64,000 nucleotides of DNA from Polaromonas sp. (GTDB lineage: Bacteria > Pseudomonadota > Gammaproteobacteria > Burkholderiales > Burkholderiaceae_C): positions 1 to 64,000 of the forward strand of contig NZ_JABBPC010000004.1 of assembly GCF_012927485.1 (NCBI RefSeq), given 5' to 3'. The notes under the pieces are model-generated. The model saw nothing but the letters and a program-made list of their open reading frames with translations. It made no database searches and was not told the DNA's origin. The translations under genes and the position numbers were made by a program. Shown piece by piece: positions 8,142-17,497 of the stretch (position 1 is its first letter; each line of letters starts with the position of its first letter).

Positions 8142-9362
8142 ATGGAACAATTTGTAATCGGTTTTTGGGGCTGCTTTTTCGGGACGACCGGCTTGATGCT
8201 GGCAGGTTCGGTGGTTGCCTTCATTCATTCCCTGCGCCGAATTGCCCTCAATGCAGCCCTGTCGGCAGTGGCATCGGCTTTTTTTGTGACCGCCTTTCTG
8301 GGCGAGTTGCCGATTGCTGATCCCAACACCTTGGCGCGATTTTTGGCGTTCGTGGCCTGCCTGGTGTCTACGCTGCTGGCGTACCTGCTTTTTTCCATTC
8401 TCGGCATTCTGCAACCGCCCAAGACGCGGCGACAAGTCATCACGGCGCTGGCTGCACTGGCGGCTGCCGTGATCGTGGCCGGCTGGTTCGTTCGACCGCT
8501 GCAGGCGCTGGGGCTGAGCACGGCCGTGGCCTGCCTGCTCGGTGTGGTGGCGCTGGCCTCAAGCATCCGTAGCGCCTTGCGCGGTGACCGGCTGGCCTGG
8601 GTGGCGGTATCGGGGGTTTCCTTCATGCTGGTGGCCCTGGCCGGACTCGGCTGGATTGCGCTGGACCGGGCCCATGTACCCTGGCAGGTTCACGCCGTCA
8701 GTGCCCTTGCTGCGACGGCCTATCTGGCGACTATGGCGTCGGTGCTCTGGATACGGTATTCCTACCTCATTGAGTTGCACGAGGTGATGGCGCAGGGACC
8801 GAACTATGACCCGGTCACCCGCATGCGTTCGGACGTGGAAACGGGTTACATGGTGGGCGCTGCATTCAAGCATTACCGCGACAAGCCTGCGCCGCTGGGC
8901 GTTATTGTGATTTCCATCGCCAACTTGTATGTGCTCAAAAATCTCTATAGTCTGGCCGCGTTGAACCATGCATTGTTTGTGTGCGCCGGCCGCTTGCGGC
9001 GCACGGTGCCAGCGCATATTGAAATGGGTCGGCTGGCCGACGACGGGTTTTTGCTGTTGGTGCGCAACTGCGAGGACAGTGGCCACCTGATCGAGCTGGC
9101 GCACGCGGTCCAGGCGCGCTTGTCAAAGCCTGTGATCCTCCATACCCGCCCGGAAGCCGGGTCGCTGGCCCCTAAGCAAACTCGGTGGACTGCCGATGTC
9201 GGGGTAGGGGTGTTGAGGGTGTCCGGGGATGATGCGCGTGCAACCACCACGGTGGCCATGGGGCGGGGTACTTCGCGAACGGCCTGGGCTTACCCCAGCC
9301 GGGTTGCCTGGTACGACGAAAAAAGCGGAGAGATTGTGGGCGTGCCGGTGCTTGCGTCTTAA
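8142..9362 (+). CDS. Multi-pass membrane protein with degenerate GGDEF-like domain
   Basis: The first 210 residues hold six or seven hydrophobic segments. From about residue 225 a cytoplasmic domain follows the outline of a diguanylate cyclase: DPVTRMRSDVETG where DPLTGLxNR is usual, then an alanine/leucine-rich helix, then MGRLADDGFLLLV where GRxGGDEFxxL is expected. The signature GGDEF has become ADDGF, so catalysis of c-di-GMP is unlikely; a sensing or binding role is possible. I start at ATG 8142, because an in-frame TTG at 8130 leaves only 2 bases after the GGACAGG element. It stands alone between argA (divergent) and hrpA, which begins 78 bases downstream. The function is not known. Confidence 0.75.
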   Translation: MEQFVIGFWGCFFGTTGLMLAGSVVAFIHSLRRIALNAALSAVASAFFVTAFLGELPIADPNTLARFLAFVACLVSTLLAYLLFSILGILQPPKTRRQVITALAALAAAVIVAGWFVRPLQALGLSTAVACLLGVVALASSIRSALRGDRLAWVAVSGVSFMLVALAGLGWIALDRAHVPWQVHAVSALAATAYLATMASVLWIRYSYLIELHEVMAQGPNYDPVTRMRSDVETGYMVGAAFKHYRDKPAPLGVIVISIANLYVLKNLYSLAALNHALFVCAGRLRRTVPAHIEMGRLADDGFLLLVRNCEDSGHLIELAHAVQARLSKPVILHTRPEAGSLAPKQTRWTADVGVGVLRVSGDDARATTTVAMGRGTSRTAWAYPSRVAWYDEKSGEIVGVPVLAS

Positions 9363-9440
9363 ACCGCGGGCGCGCAACCGGCATCGGCGCGATAACTGCT
9401 CAAACTCTAGCGCCGGCAAGAACACCGATAATCAGCGCCT

Positions 9441-12400
9441 TTGACTGCTGACTTCTCCTTGCTCCCCCTGGCCATCACCTTTCCCGACTCGTTACCTGTT
9501 TCCGGCAAGCGCGAAGATATTACCGCTGCGCTCGCTGCGCACCAGGTCATCATCGTTTGCGGCGAAACTGGTTCAGGTAAAACCACGCAGTTGCCGAAGA
9601 TTGCGCTGGCGATGGGTCGCGGCAAACTCAATTACCCGGCCGGCCAGGGCAAGCTGATCGGACATACCCAGCCGCGCCGCATTGCAGCCTCCAGCGTCGC
9701 AAAGCGTATTGCCGAGGAACTGAAAACGCCGCTGGGCGACGTGGTCGGCTACAAGGTCCGTTTTCAGGACCGGCTGAGCCGGGATGCCTCCGTCAAGCTG
9801 ATGACGGACGGTATCTTGCTGGCCGAAACGCAGACCGATCCGCTGCTTAGAGCCTACGACACGATCATCATCGACGAGGCCCATGAACGAAGTCTGAACA
9901 TCGACTTCCTACTAGGCTACTTGCGCCAGTTGCTGCCGCGCCGGCCTGACCTGAAAGTGGTCATCACCTCGGCGACCATCGATGCGCAGCGTTTTGCCGA
10001 CTATTTCGCCTCCGCCAAAGGGCCGGCGCCGGTCATCATGGTGTCCGGCCGCGTGTTTCCGGTGGAGCAGCGTTACCGGCCCTACGAAGAGTCGCGCGAC
10101 TACGATTTGAACGACGCCATTGCGGATGCGGTAGATGAGCTGTGGCTTAACCCGCACAGCGCCGGCGATATCTTGATTTTTCTACCTGGTGAGCGCGAAA
10201 TTCGCGAAGCTGCAGATCACTTGCGCAAACACCTGGCCCATCAGCCCCTGAACCGCAATGCAGAGGTGCTGCCGCTGTTTGCCCGCCTCAGCCAGGCAGA
10301 GCAGGACCGAATTTTTGACGGCCACAGTGGGCGACGTATCGTGCTCGCCACGAACGTGGCCGAAACTTCGCTCACCGTGCCAGGCATTCGCTACGTCATA
10401 GATGCGGGCACCGCCCGCGTCAAGCGTTACAGCTTTCGCAACAAGGTGGAACAGTTGATGGTGGAGCCGGTGTCGCAGGCCGCGGCGAACCAGCGGGCGG
10501 GACGCTGCGGGCGCGTCGCGGATGGCATTTGCATCCGTCTTTATGATGAAAAAGACTTTGCGGGCCGGCCCCGGTTTACGGATCCGGAGATCCTGCGCAG
10601 CTCGCTCGCCTCGGTGATTTTGCGGATGAAGGCCTTGCATTTGGGTACGATCGAAGACTTTGCCTTCATCGAGCCACCGCCGCGCCGCGCGATCGCCGAC
10701 GGCTACCAGCTGCTGGCCGAATTGGGTGCGGTGGACGACGACAACGAATTGACACCAGTGGGCCGAACGCTGGCAAAGCTGCCGTTAGACCCCCGGGTAG
10801 GCCGCATGATCCTGGAGGCAAAAGACCGCCAGGCTCTCGATGAGGTGCTGGTGATTGCCAGCGCGCTCAGCGTGCAGGATGTGCGCGACCGGCCGATGGA
10901 CCGGCAGGCCCAAGCCGACCAGGCCCATGCCAAATTTGACGATGAAAAAAGTGAATTTAGCGGTTATTTGAAGCTTTGGAAGTGGTTGGGCGACAGCCGA
11001 GGCGGGCATGGCGCGGAGCACAAGCTTTCCAATCGGCAATACGAAAGCTTGCTGCGTGAAAACTTCGTCAATATCCGCCGCGTGCGCGAATGGCGCGACA
11101 TTCACTCTCAACTGCACACGGTAGTGGGCGAACAAGGCTGGACGCTCAACGATAAACCCGCGAGCTATGAGCAGTTGCACTTGTCGATGTTGTGCGGCCT
11201 ATTGGGCAATATTGGCTGCAAAAACGACGAGGAGGATTGGTACCTGGGCGCGCGCGGGATCAGGTTCTACCGCCATCCCGGCGCCAAGCTCAGCAAGAAG
11301 CCGGGCCGCTGGATTGTCGCGGCTGAGCTGGTTGAAACCACCCGGCTTTTTGGCCGTGGCATTGCCAACATCGAGCCGCTATGGATAGAGCAGGTGGCTG
11401 GTCACCTTTTAAATAAGCAGTTGCTCGACCCGCATTGGGAGAAGAAAGCCGCGCAAGTCACGGCGCTTGAGCGTGCCACGCTCTATGGGTTGGTGGTTTA
11501 CAACGGCAGGCGGGTTAACTTTGGCCGGGTGGACCCTGTGACGGCGCGTGAGATCTTCATTCGCGAGGCGCTGGTGGCTGGAAACTGGGACTCCAAACTG
11601 CCGTTTCTTGCCGCCAACCTTAAGATGATCGAGCAGGTGCAAGACCTCGAACACAAGGCGCGTCGGCAAGATGTGCTGGTGGACGAAGAGCTGATTTACG
11701 CTTTTTACGACCAGCAGTTGCCGGCAGAGGTGTGCAGTGGAGCCAGCTGTGAACGCTGGTTCAAAGACGAAGTCAAAAAACAACCAAACTTGTTGTTGCT
11801 GACGCGCGATGAGCTCATGCGGCATGAAGCTGCAGGCATCACCAGTCAGGCCTTTCCCAAAACCCTGAGGTTGGGTGGCGTGGATTGCGCGTCCGTATAT
11901 CTGCACGAGCCCGGCGACGCTAAAGACGGCGTCACCGTGGACGTCCCGCTGTTTGCCCTGAACCAGGTGAACGAAGAGCGCTGCGAGTGGCTGGTGCCGG
12001 GTATGTTGAAAGACAAAATCCAGGCGCTGATTAAAACCCTGCACCAGCGGCCCCGTTCGCGGTTGGTGCCGCTGCCAGACACGGCAAGCCGCATGGCTGA
12101 ACAACTGAGTCTGCCGGCGGTGTTTGGCAGCGGTTCCCTGACCGACGCTGTGCTGAAATGGGTGCGCGATGCGACTTCGCTCGATATCAAGCGCGCCGAT
12201 ATGAAGCTGGACATGCTGCCACCGCATCTGTTCATGAACTTCCGCATAGTGGACGAGCATGGCCGGCAGCTCGGCACCGGCCGAAACCTCGGTGCGCTAA
12301 AAGGCGAATTGGGAGCGCAGGCGCGAGGCGCCTTCCAAGCGCTAGCAGGTCTTAAAAACTTGAGAACGAAGGTAGGAAGTGCGACCGCAAAAAGCACCGA

Positions 12401-13361
12401 CGCCCTACAACCAACAGCGTCAAATAGGTCCTTAGTCCCCGCGCAAACAGCGCCAGTAGCGCCTGAAAAAATAGCATCGAGAACGCCGGAACACTACACC
12501 ACCTGGAGTTTTGGCGAGTTGCCCGAACTGATGGAGATTCACAAAGGGTCTCAAACGCTGATTGGCTTTCCGGCGCTGATCGATTTGGGTGACTCGGTGA
12601 AGATTGAGGTGTTTGATGAGCCCGATGTGGCAGTCGCCAAACACCGCGGTGGCCTTCGGCGGCTATTTTCATTGCAGATCAAAGATGCACTGAAGTACCT
12701 TGAAAAAAATCTCCCGGAGCTGCAAAAAACAGCCACGGCTTACATGTTGGTGGGCCGGGCTGCCGACCACTCGGGTGGCGGCACTTTGGAGGAGCTGCGT
12801 CAGCAAATCATTGAAGTAGCGTTGGACCGCGCTTTCCTGCAGGAGCCACTTCCTACGTGCGAAGCAGATTTTAAAAAACGCAACGACGAAGGGCGGGGGC
12901 GCCTGACCCTGATTGCCAGCGAAGTGACGCGCTTGGCCGCCAGCATCCTGATGGAGTTCGCCGTGGCACAGCGGAAAATCAAGGACGTCAAAAATGCCAC
13001 TGATGCCGCGCTTGACGCCGCGCAGCAGTTGCATCGACTGATGCCAAAACGGTTTTTAACCCTTACGCCATACGCCCAACTGCAGCACTTTCCACGTTAT
13101 CTGAAAGCGATCACGCTCCGGCTTGAGAAGTGGCGTACTGACCCAGCGCGTGATGCCACGCGCCTGAACGAATTGCGGCCGCAGGAGCAGCGGTACTGGC
13201 GCCTGGTAGCAGACCGCAAGGGTGCAATAGACGCCCGCATGCAAGAGCTTCGCTGGCTGCTCGAAGAGTTGCGGGTGAGCTTCTTTGCACAGGAGTTGCG
13301 TACGCCCCAGCCGGTCAGCGTAAAACGGCTGGACAAATTGTGGACTCAGTTAAATAGCTGA
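9441..13361 (+). CDS. hrpA: ATP-dependent RNA helicase HrpA
   Basis: This 1306-residue DEAH-box helicase matches the usual HrpA length. Motifs in order are Walker A GETGSGKTTQ (about 34-43), DEAH in IIIDEAHERS (about 145), motif III SAT, motif V TNVAETSLTVPG, and motif VI QRAGRCGRV. These are followed by the HA2 and OB-fold regions and the long HrpA-specific C-terminal half (DUF3418). HrpA acts on ribosome-associated mRNA; in E. coli it resolves collided ribosomes and processes fimbrial mRNA. The proposed start is TTG at 9441 without a clear ribosome-binding site; the homologous region begins soon after, so the start could be off by a few codons. A strong terminator follows the stop. Confidence 0.95.
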   Translation: MTADFSLLPLAITFPDSLPVSGKREDITAALAAHQVIIVCGETGSGKTTQLPKIALAMGRGKLNYPAGQGKLIGHTQPRRIAASSVAKRIAEELKTPLGDVVGYKVRFQDRLSRDASVKLMTDGILLAETQTDPLLRAYDTIIIDEAHERSLNIDFLLGYLRQLLPRRPDLKVVITSATIDAQRFADYFASAKGPAPVIMVSGRVFPVEQRYRPYEESRDYDLNDAIADAVDELWLNPHSAGDILIFLPGEREIREAADHLRKHLAHQPLNRNAEVLPLFARLSQAEQDRIFDGHSGRRIVLATNVAETSLTVPGIRYVIDAGTARVKRYSFRNKVEQLMVEPVSQAAANQRAGRCGRVADGICIRLYDEKDFAGRPRFTDPEILRSSLASVILRMKALHLGTIEDFAFIEPPPRRAIADGYQLLAELGAVDDDNELTPVGRTLAKLPLDPRVGRMILEAKDRQALDEVLVIASALSVQDVRDRPMDRQAQADQAHAKFDDEKSEFSGYLKLWKWLGDSRGGHGAEHKLSNRQYESLLRENFVNIRRVREWRDIHSQLHTVVGEQGWTLNDKPASYEQLHLSMLCGLLGNIGCKNDEEDWYLGARGIRFYRHPGAKLSKKPGRWIVAAELVETTRLFGRGIANIEPLWIEQVAGHLLNKQLLDPHWEKKAAQVTALERATLYGLVVYNGRRVNFGRVDPVTAREIFIREALVAGNWDSKLPFLAANLKMIEQVQDLEHKARRQDVLVDEELIYAFYDQQLPAEVCSGASCERWFKDEVKKQPNLLLLTRDELMRHEAAGITSQAFPKTLRLGGVDCASVYLHEPGDAKDGVTVDVPLFALNQVNEERCEWLVPGMLKDKIQALIKTLHQRPRSRLVPLPDTASRMAEQLSLPAVFGSGSLTDAVLKWVRDATSLDIKRADMKLDMLPPHLFMNFRIVDEHGRQLGTGRNLGALKGELGAQARGAFQALAGLKNLRTKVGSATAKSTDALQPTASNRSLVPAQTAPVAPEKIASRTPEHYTTWSFGELPELMEIHKGSQTLIGFPALIDLGDSVKIEVFDEPDVAVAKHRGGLRRLFSLQIKDALKYLEKNLPELQKTATAYMLVGRAADHSGGGTLEELRQQIIEVALDRAFLQEPLPTCEADFKKRNDEGRGRLTLIASEVTRLAASILMEFAVAQRKIKDVKNATDAALDAAQQLHRLMPKRFLTLTPYAQLQHFPRYLKAITLRLEKWRTDPARDATRLNELRPQEQRYWRLVADRKGAIDARMQELRWLLEELRVSFFAQELRTPQPVSVKRLDKLWTQLNS

Positions 13362-13406
13362 ATCAGCGCCATAGCGCGGTACAGCTTGAATCCAAAAAGG
13401 GGATTT

Positions 13407-13442
13407 AAAAAAAGGACCTTGCGATGGCGAGGTCCTTTTTTT
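13407..13442. terminator. Bidirectional rho-independent terminator
   Basis: A 13-base perfect stem (13407-13419 paired with 13430-13442) contains AGGACCT, with a 10-base loop and A/T tracts at both outer ends. It can therefore terminate hrpA on the plus strand and the convergent DUF3309 gene on the minus strand. Confidence 0.9.
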
Positions 13443-13468
13443 CGGGGTGGTGGAGGGCGAGTTGAAAA

Positions 13469-13627
13469 CTAGATGCGCCCCATCAGGAGTAGAACAACCA
13501 GAATGATAACGATCAGGCCGACGCCCCCGCTGGGACCGTAACCCCAACTCCGGCTGTGCCCCCAAGTCGGTAGGGAGCCGACCAGGATCAGGATAAGAAT
13601 GATGAGCAGGATGAGCGATAGGGACAT
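13469..13627 (-). CDS. DUF3309 family small hydrophobic protein
   Basis: This 52-residue protein starts MSLSLILLIILILILVGSLP, continues PTWGHSRSWGYGPSGGVGL and ends in a second hydrophobic stretch and GRI. This is the hallmark of the DUF3309 family: two short membrane segments joined by a W/G/S-rich turn. A good AAGGAG precedes the ATG by 7 bases. DUF3309 proteins are widespread in proteobacteria; their function is unknown, and links to stress response have been suggested only from context. It is convergent with hrpA and shares its terminator, and it is separated from the aminotransferase start-to-stop unit upstream by about 90 bases. Confidence 0.88.
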   Translation of the reverse strand: MSLSLILLIILILILVGSLPTWGHSRSWGYGPSGGVGLIVIILVVLLLMGRI

Positions 13628-13716
13628 TGAAACACTCCTTGTTGTGTACCATGATTGTTGCCAGGAAGGGGGTGAAAACGGGCAAGAAGGCGACGCATTT
13701 AAACGTCAGGAGATGC

Positions 13717-14925
13717 CTACAGTTTGGCCAGGCGTTGCAGTGCAAGATACAAGGTTTCGTCTTTTTTGGCAAAACAAAAACGCACTACGCGCTGGTCGAA
13801 CCCGTCACCATAAAATGCCGACAGCGGAATGGCTGCAACTCCGACCTCCGTGGTCAGCCATTTACAAAAATCAATTTCGCTGAGGTCGCTGACTTGTGAG
13901 ATCTCAACGCACTGAAAGTAACTGCCTTCGCAAGGAAGCAATTTAAACCGGGTGTTGACCAATCCACTGCGGAACAGATCACGTTTGCGCTGGTAAAAAG
14001 CCGGCAAGCCGAGGTAAGGACGGTCATCAGCCATATAGGCGGCTAGACCATGCTGCATAGGCGTGTTGACGGTGAAGACATTGAACTGGTGCACCTTGCG
14101 GAATTCCGCCGTTAGCGTGGCAGGCGCTGCGACATAGCCAACCTTCCAGCCGGTCACATGGTAAGTCTTGCCGAAACTACTCACAATGAATGCCCGTGCC
14201 GAAAGCCCTGGAAAGCGCGCTGCGCTTTGGTGGCGCTGGTGTGCCTCGCCATCAGTCGTGTCAAACACCATGTGTTCATAGACTTCGTCACTGATCAGCA
14301 AGATATCGGTTGGCGCCAGCAGGTCCTGCAGCTTCAACATGTCGGCCTGAGGCCAGACAGTTGCGCTGGGGTTGTGCGGCGAATTAATAATGATCGCGCG
14401 AGTTTTGCTGGTGATAGTAGCCGATATCTTGTCGAAGTCGGGACGAAATGTGCCGGGTGTTAAAGGAACTCGCACCACCGTTCCACCCGCCAATTCAATA
14501 TTAGGCGCATAGCTGTCGTAACAGGGTTCCAGCACGACCACTTCATCGCCAGGGTGGACTACGGCCAAAATGGCGGTGATGATGGCTTGCGTGGCCCCCG
14601 CCGTGATGGTGATCTCCTGGTCGGCGCTGTAGCTTCGGCCATACAGCTTTACCAACTTGGCGGCAATAGCTTGGCGCAATACAGGTATTCCCGCCATGGG
14701 CGGATACTGGTTCAATCCGCCGTTCATGGCCTCCAGCACCGCCAGTACCAGCTTGGGGTCGCAATCAAAGTCAGGGAAGCCTTGGCCCAGATTGACCGCA
14801 CCTTTTTCCGCTGCCAGCGTGGACATGACGGTAAAAATGGTTGTTCCGACATCTGGCAGTTTGCTTTTTAGCGGCGGGGTGCGCGGTGCGCTTGCGCCCA
14901 GCGTATGTTGCATTGCGATGGTCAT
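13717..14925 (-). CDS. PLP-dependent aminotransferase (methionine aminotransferase/YbdL-like)
   Basis: This 402-residue fold-type I aminotransferase has NLGQGFPDFDCD near residue 45, NSPHNPSATVW near 180, the pyridoxal-phosphate lysine in SSFGKTYHVTGWKVGY near 250, and a C-terminal arginine in RVVRFCFAK. These match the YbdL/kynurenine-aminotransferase-like group, which transaminates methionine and aromatic amino acids. Its ATG overlaps the stop of cysB by 4 bases (ATGA), which favours this start and shows translational coupling. The link with CysB fits a role in sulfur amino acid metabolism (inference). Confidence 0.88.
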   Translation of the reverse strand: MTIAMQHTLGASAPRTPPLKSKLPDVGTTIFTVMSTLAAEKGAVNLGQGFPDFDCDPKLVLAVLEAMNGGLNQYPPMAGIPVLRQAIAAKLVKLYGRSYSADQEITITAGATQAIITAILAVVHPGDEVVVLEPCYDSYAPNIELAGGTVVRVPLTPGTFRPDFDKISATITSKTRAIIINSPHNPSATVWPQADMLKLQDLLAPTDILLISDEVYEHMVFDTTDGEAHQRHQSAARFPGLSARAFIVSSFGKTYHVTGWKVGYVAAPATLTAEFRKVHQFNVFTVNTPMQHGLAAYMADDRPYLGLPAFYQRKRDLFRSGLVNTRFKLLPCEGSYFQCVEISQVSDLSEIDFCKWLTTEVGVAAIPLSAFYGDGFDQRVVRFCFAKKDETLYLALQRLAKL

Positions 14926-15866
14926 ACTTCGTAATCGTTGCCTCGGCCCGCCATGGCCTTGGTGATCACTGCACGGTCGAGTTGATCACTAAGCAGCTCG
15001 GCAAATTTGTAAACAAAATTACGCAGGTAGGCACCGCGTTTGAACGCCACGCGGGCGACGTTCACGCCAAACAGCGAACCGGCAGGCAGGGCCACCAAGT
15101 CGCTGTTGGTGCCATCGTCCTTGAGCGCCATCTCCGCCACAATGCCGACGCCCAACCCTAGTCGTACGTAGGTCTTGATCACATCGGAGTCAATGCCTTC
15201 GAGGGCAATGCGAGGCTGCAAATGCTTTGCCGCAAAAGCCTGATCAACCTTGGTGCGCCCGGTAAACGACGGGTGATAGGTGATCAGCGGTTCGTGGGCC
15301 AAGTCTTCCAGCGTGATGCTGTCCTTTTTAGCCAGCGGATGATCCATCGGCATCACCAGCATGTGTTGCCACTCGTAGCAGGGCAGCGTCACCAGTTCGG
15401 AAAATTGAGTCAGGGATTCCGTAGCGATGCCGATTTCCGCCACTTCGTCAATGAGCATACGGGCCACTTGGTCGGGTGAGCCCTGGTGCAGGCTGACATT
15501 GACTTTGGGGAAAGCTTCGCGCAACTTGGCCACCGGGTGCGGCAAGACATAACGCGCTTGGGTGTGGGTAGTGGCAATGGAAAGCGTGCCGCTGTCCTGT
15601 GCCGAAAATTGCTCGCCAATACGCCGCAGGTTGCCCACTTCGCGCATGATGATCTCTATGCTTTGGAGTGCGTGCGCGCCGGGCTCGGTTACACGTTTGA
15701 GGCGCTTGCCATGTCGCGCAAAGATCTCGACACCCAGCTCTTCCTCAAGCTCAATAATGGCCTTGGAAACGCCGGGCTGCGACGTGTTCAAGGCACGGGC
15801 TGTTTCGGTGAGATTCAAGTTGCGTCGTACGGCTTCTTGGACAAAGCGGAATTGGTGGAGATTCAT
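14922..15866 (-). CDS. cysB: LysR-family regulator CysB
   Basis: This 314-residue LysR-type regulator has an N-terminal helix-turn-helix (MNLHQFRFVQEAVRRNLNLT, then TSQPGVSKAIIELEEELG) and a periplasmic-binding-protein-like effector domain. Its opening sequence is typical of CysB/Cbl, the activators of sulfate assimilation genes that sense O- or N-acetylserine and sulfate. It lies downstream of the siroheme chelatase gene, which supplies the cofactor of sulfite reductase, and is coupled by a 4-base overlap to the aminotransferase. An imperfect palindrome just upstream may be an operator. Confidence 0.92.
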   Translation of the reverse strand: MNLHQFRFVQEAVRRNLNLTETARALNTSQPGVSKAIIELEEELGVEIFARHGKRLKRVTEPGAHALQSIEIIMREVGNLRRIGEQFSAQDSGTLSIATTHTQARYVLPHPVAKLREAFPKVNVSLHQGSPDQVARMLIDEVAEIGIATESLTQFSELVTLPCYEWQHMLVMPMDHPLAKKDSITLEDLAHEPLITYHPSFTGRTKVDQAFAAKHLQPRIALEGIDSDVIKTYVRLGLGVGIVAEMALKDDGTNSDLVALPAGSLFGVNVARVAFKRGAYLRNFVYKFAELLSDQLDRAVITKAMAGRGNDYEV

Positions 15867-15873
15867 ACCGAAT

Positions 15874-15893
15874 AAAGAATAATCATTCTCTTT
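15874..15893. promoter_or_regulatory. Palindrome upstream of cysB
   Basis: AGAAT-AATC-ATTCT is an inverted repeat flanked by AA and CTTT, 8 bases before the cysB ATG. It could be an autoregulatory LysR site. It also loosely resembles a Fur box (ATAATnATT core). Sequence alone cannot decide between them. Confidence 0.35.
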
Positions 15894-15954
15894 AGTATGC
15901 CTTTTTTAAGCTAACGAGGTGGGTGGAGTCCCTTAATTTCTTTTTCCTTTTGAC

Positions 15955-16332
15955 TCAGAAAAGAGCGATGTCGGCCATTAGGGCCGTGAGCTGGGCGTAC
16001 TCGCCGGCGGTCGGCAGGAGTTCGATCGCTACGTCAGGATGAGCGGCCCGCAGTTGTTCTATCAGTAGCGGCAAGTCTTCACGTGCATGTTTGCCGACCC
16101 CAAGGAAAAGAGGAAATATTCTTAATTGCGTCGCACCCGCCGCAATTAAATTAACTGCGGCCTCAGGCAGCGTCGGGGTGCAAAGTTCCAAATAGGCGCA
16201 GCAAACCTTGGTGCCGAGTCGGCGGGCGCGGATTTGCTCGGCGACGGCTTCAATCGGCGCTCTCCACTGGGGGTCGCGAGAGCCATGAGCGAACAGAATA
16301 ATACCTAAAAGGCTCGATTGCTTAAGCGTCAT
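15955..16332 (-). CDS. cbiX: Small CbiX-type sirohydrochlorin chelatase
   Basis: This 125-residue single-domain chelatase (CbiX-S type) inserts a metal into sirohydrochlorin on the path to siroheme, or to cobalamin if the metal is cobalt. IILFAHGSRDPQW near the start carries the metal-binding histidine, and FPLFLGVGKHAREDLP carries the second one. I chose ATG 16330-16332; an in-frame TTG at 16365 would give 136 residues overlapping lptG, but the extra residues are not typical. It sits between lptG and cysB, all minus strand, fitting supply of siroheme for assimilatory sulfite reduction. Confidence 0.87.
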   Translation of the reverse strand: MTLKQSSLLGIILFAHGSRDPQWRAPIEAVAEQIRARRLGTKVCCAYLELCTPTLPEAAVNLIAAGATQLRIFPLFLGVGKHAREDLPLLIEQLRAAHPDVAIELLPTAGEYAQLTALMADIALF

Positions 16333-16351
16333 TTTTCGGGCAACCGGGTCT

Positions 16352-17497
16352 TCAGTGTCTGACAACTAACCAGCCGAATGCAGCCAACGAAACCGCCATG
16401 TACAGCAGTCCTGGTGCAGCGGCCGCCAGCCAAGGCTGCCAGTCGCGCAGATTACCGATGTAGCCAAACACGTTGTTCAGTAAGAAAAAGCTGATACCGA
16501 TCATGACGCCGGCAAACACATAGCCGGCGATGCCGCCCGAGCGGAAATGAAGGTAGGCAAACGGTAAGGCCAACATCACCATCACCAGGCAGCTAAGCGG
16601 GTAAAAAAGTTTTTTCCAGAACTCGATTTCATAGCGCTGGGCCGTTTGGCCGTTGGCATCGAGGTGCCGGATGTAGTTGAAAAGGTCGATCGTGCTCATC
16701 CGGTCGGGTTTGAGCAGCGCTACCGCAACCATCTCTGCGCTGATCGCGGTGGGCCATCGGAAGCTGTCGATGGTAGTTCGAGTGACTTTCGCGTTTTCCC
16801 CGACTTTGGGGGCGGCGATAGAAAGTGCCGGAACCTCAAAGTCTGCGCGGTTGGCCTGTTCAAGCCGCCAGGCGTCGCCCTGCGTAAATTTAGCGACCGG
16901 TGCCTGGGTGATCGAAAGAATCAGCCCTTTGTTGTTGAATTCAAAAATCTTGACTCCATGCATTTCGTTGTCAGGTGACAACTCCTTGACGTTGACCACG
17001 TAGGTGTCGTAGGCCTGTTTCTCTTTTAGCCACGCACCGGTCTGGCCGACGGTGATCTTGCTTTGGTAGCGCGCCTTGAGCAACTGTGCCGCGCGCTCGC
17101 TGGCTGGTGCCACGTAGTCTCCTACCGCAAAGCTGAACACCACAAAAAATGCACCCAGCACCAGCAGCAATTTGAGCGCGCGCCACGGCCCCAATCCACT
17201 GGTGCGCAAAATCGTGTATTCAGAACTTTGAGCCAAGCGAGCCATGACAAAAATGGTGCCGATCAGCACCGAGATGGGTAGCAGTTCATAGAGATGATTG
17301 GGTATGAGCAAAGCCACGTACAACAGCGCGTGTCTGACCTGGTAAATGTTGGCGGCCGCGCTTAAGCCGTTATTTTTGCCAAGATATTGCAGCTCATCGA
17401 CCAGGTCAAAAAGGAAGAAAAGGGCCAGAAAGCCCAGCGCCACTAAGGCAATGGCCGCCAGCACTTCGCCGTAGATCAAACGGCGTATGGTTTTCAT
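16352..17497 (-). CDS. lptG: LPS export ABC transporter permease LptG
   Basis: This 381-residue inner-membrane permease of the LptB2FG complex extracts lipopolysaccharide from the inner membrane and passes it to LptC/LptA. The sequence has hydrophobic segments near residues 12-32, 55-75 and 95-115, a periplasmic beta-jellyroll of about 130 residues, then three more membrane segments. IYGEVLAAIALVALGFLALFFLFDLVDEL is the usual LptG opening (positions 7-35). It overlaps lptF by 4 bases, the standard lptF-lptG arrangement. Confidence 0.94.
   Translation of the reverse strand: MKTIRRLIYGEVLAAIALVALGFLALFFLFDLVDELQYLGKNNGLSAAANIYQVRHALLYVALLIPNHLYELLPISVLIGTIFVMARLAQSSEYTILRTSGLGPWRALKLLLVLGAFFVVFSFAVGDYVAPASERAAQLLKARYQSKITVGQTGAWLKEKQAYDTYVVNVKELSPDNEMHGVKIFEFNNKGLILSITQAPVAKFTQGDAWRLEQANRADFEVPALSIAAPKVGENAKVTRTTIDSFRWPTAISAEMVAVALLKPDRMSTIDLFNYIRHLDANGQTAQRYEIEFWKKLFYPLSCLVMVMLALPFAYLHFRSGGIAGYVFAGVMIGISFFLLNNVFGYIGNLRDWQPWLAAAAPGLLYMAVSLAAFGWLVVRH

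Noticed and set aside
11409-12260. 283-codon open frame antisense to hrpA
   Set aside because: Opposite a conserved part of hrpA; no ribosome-binding site or family signature.
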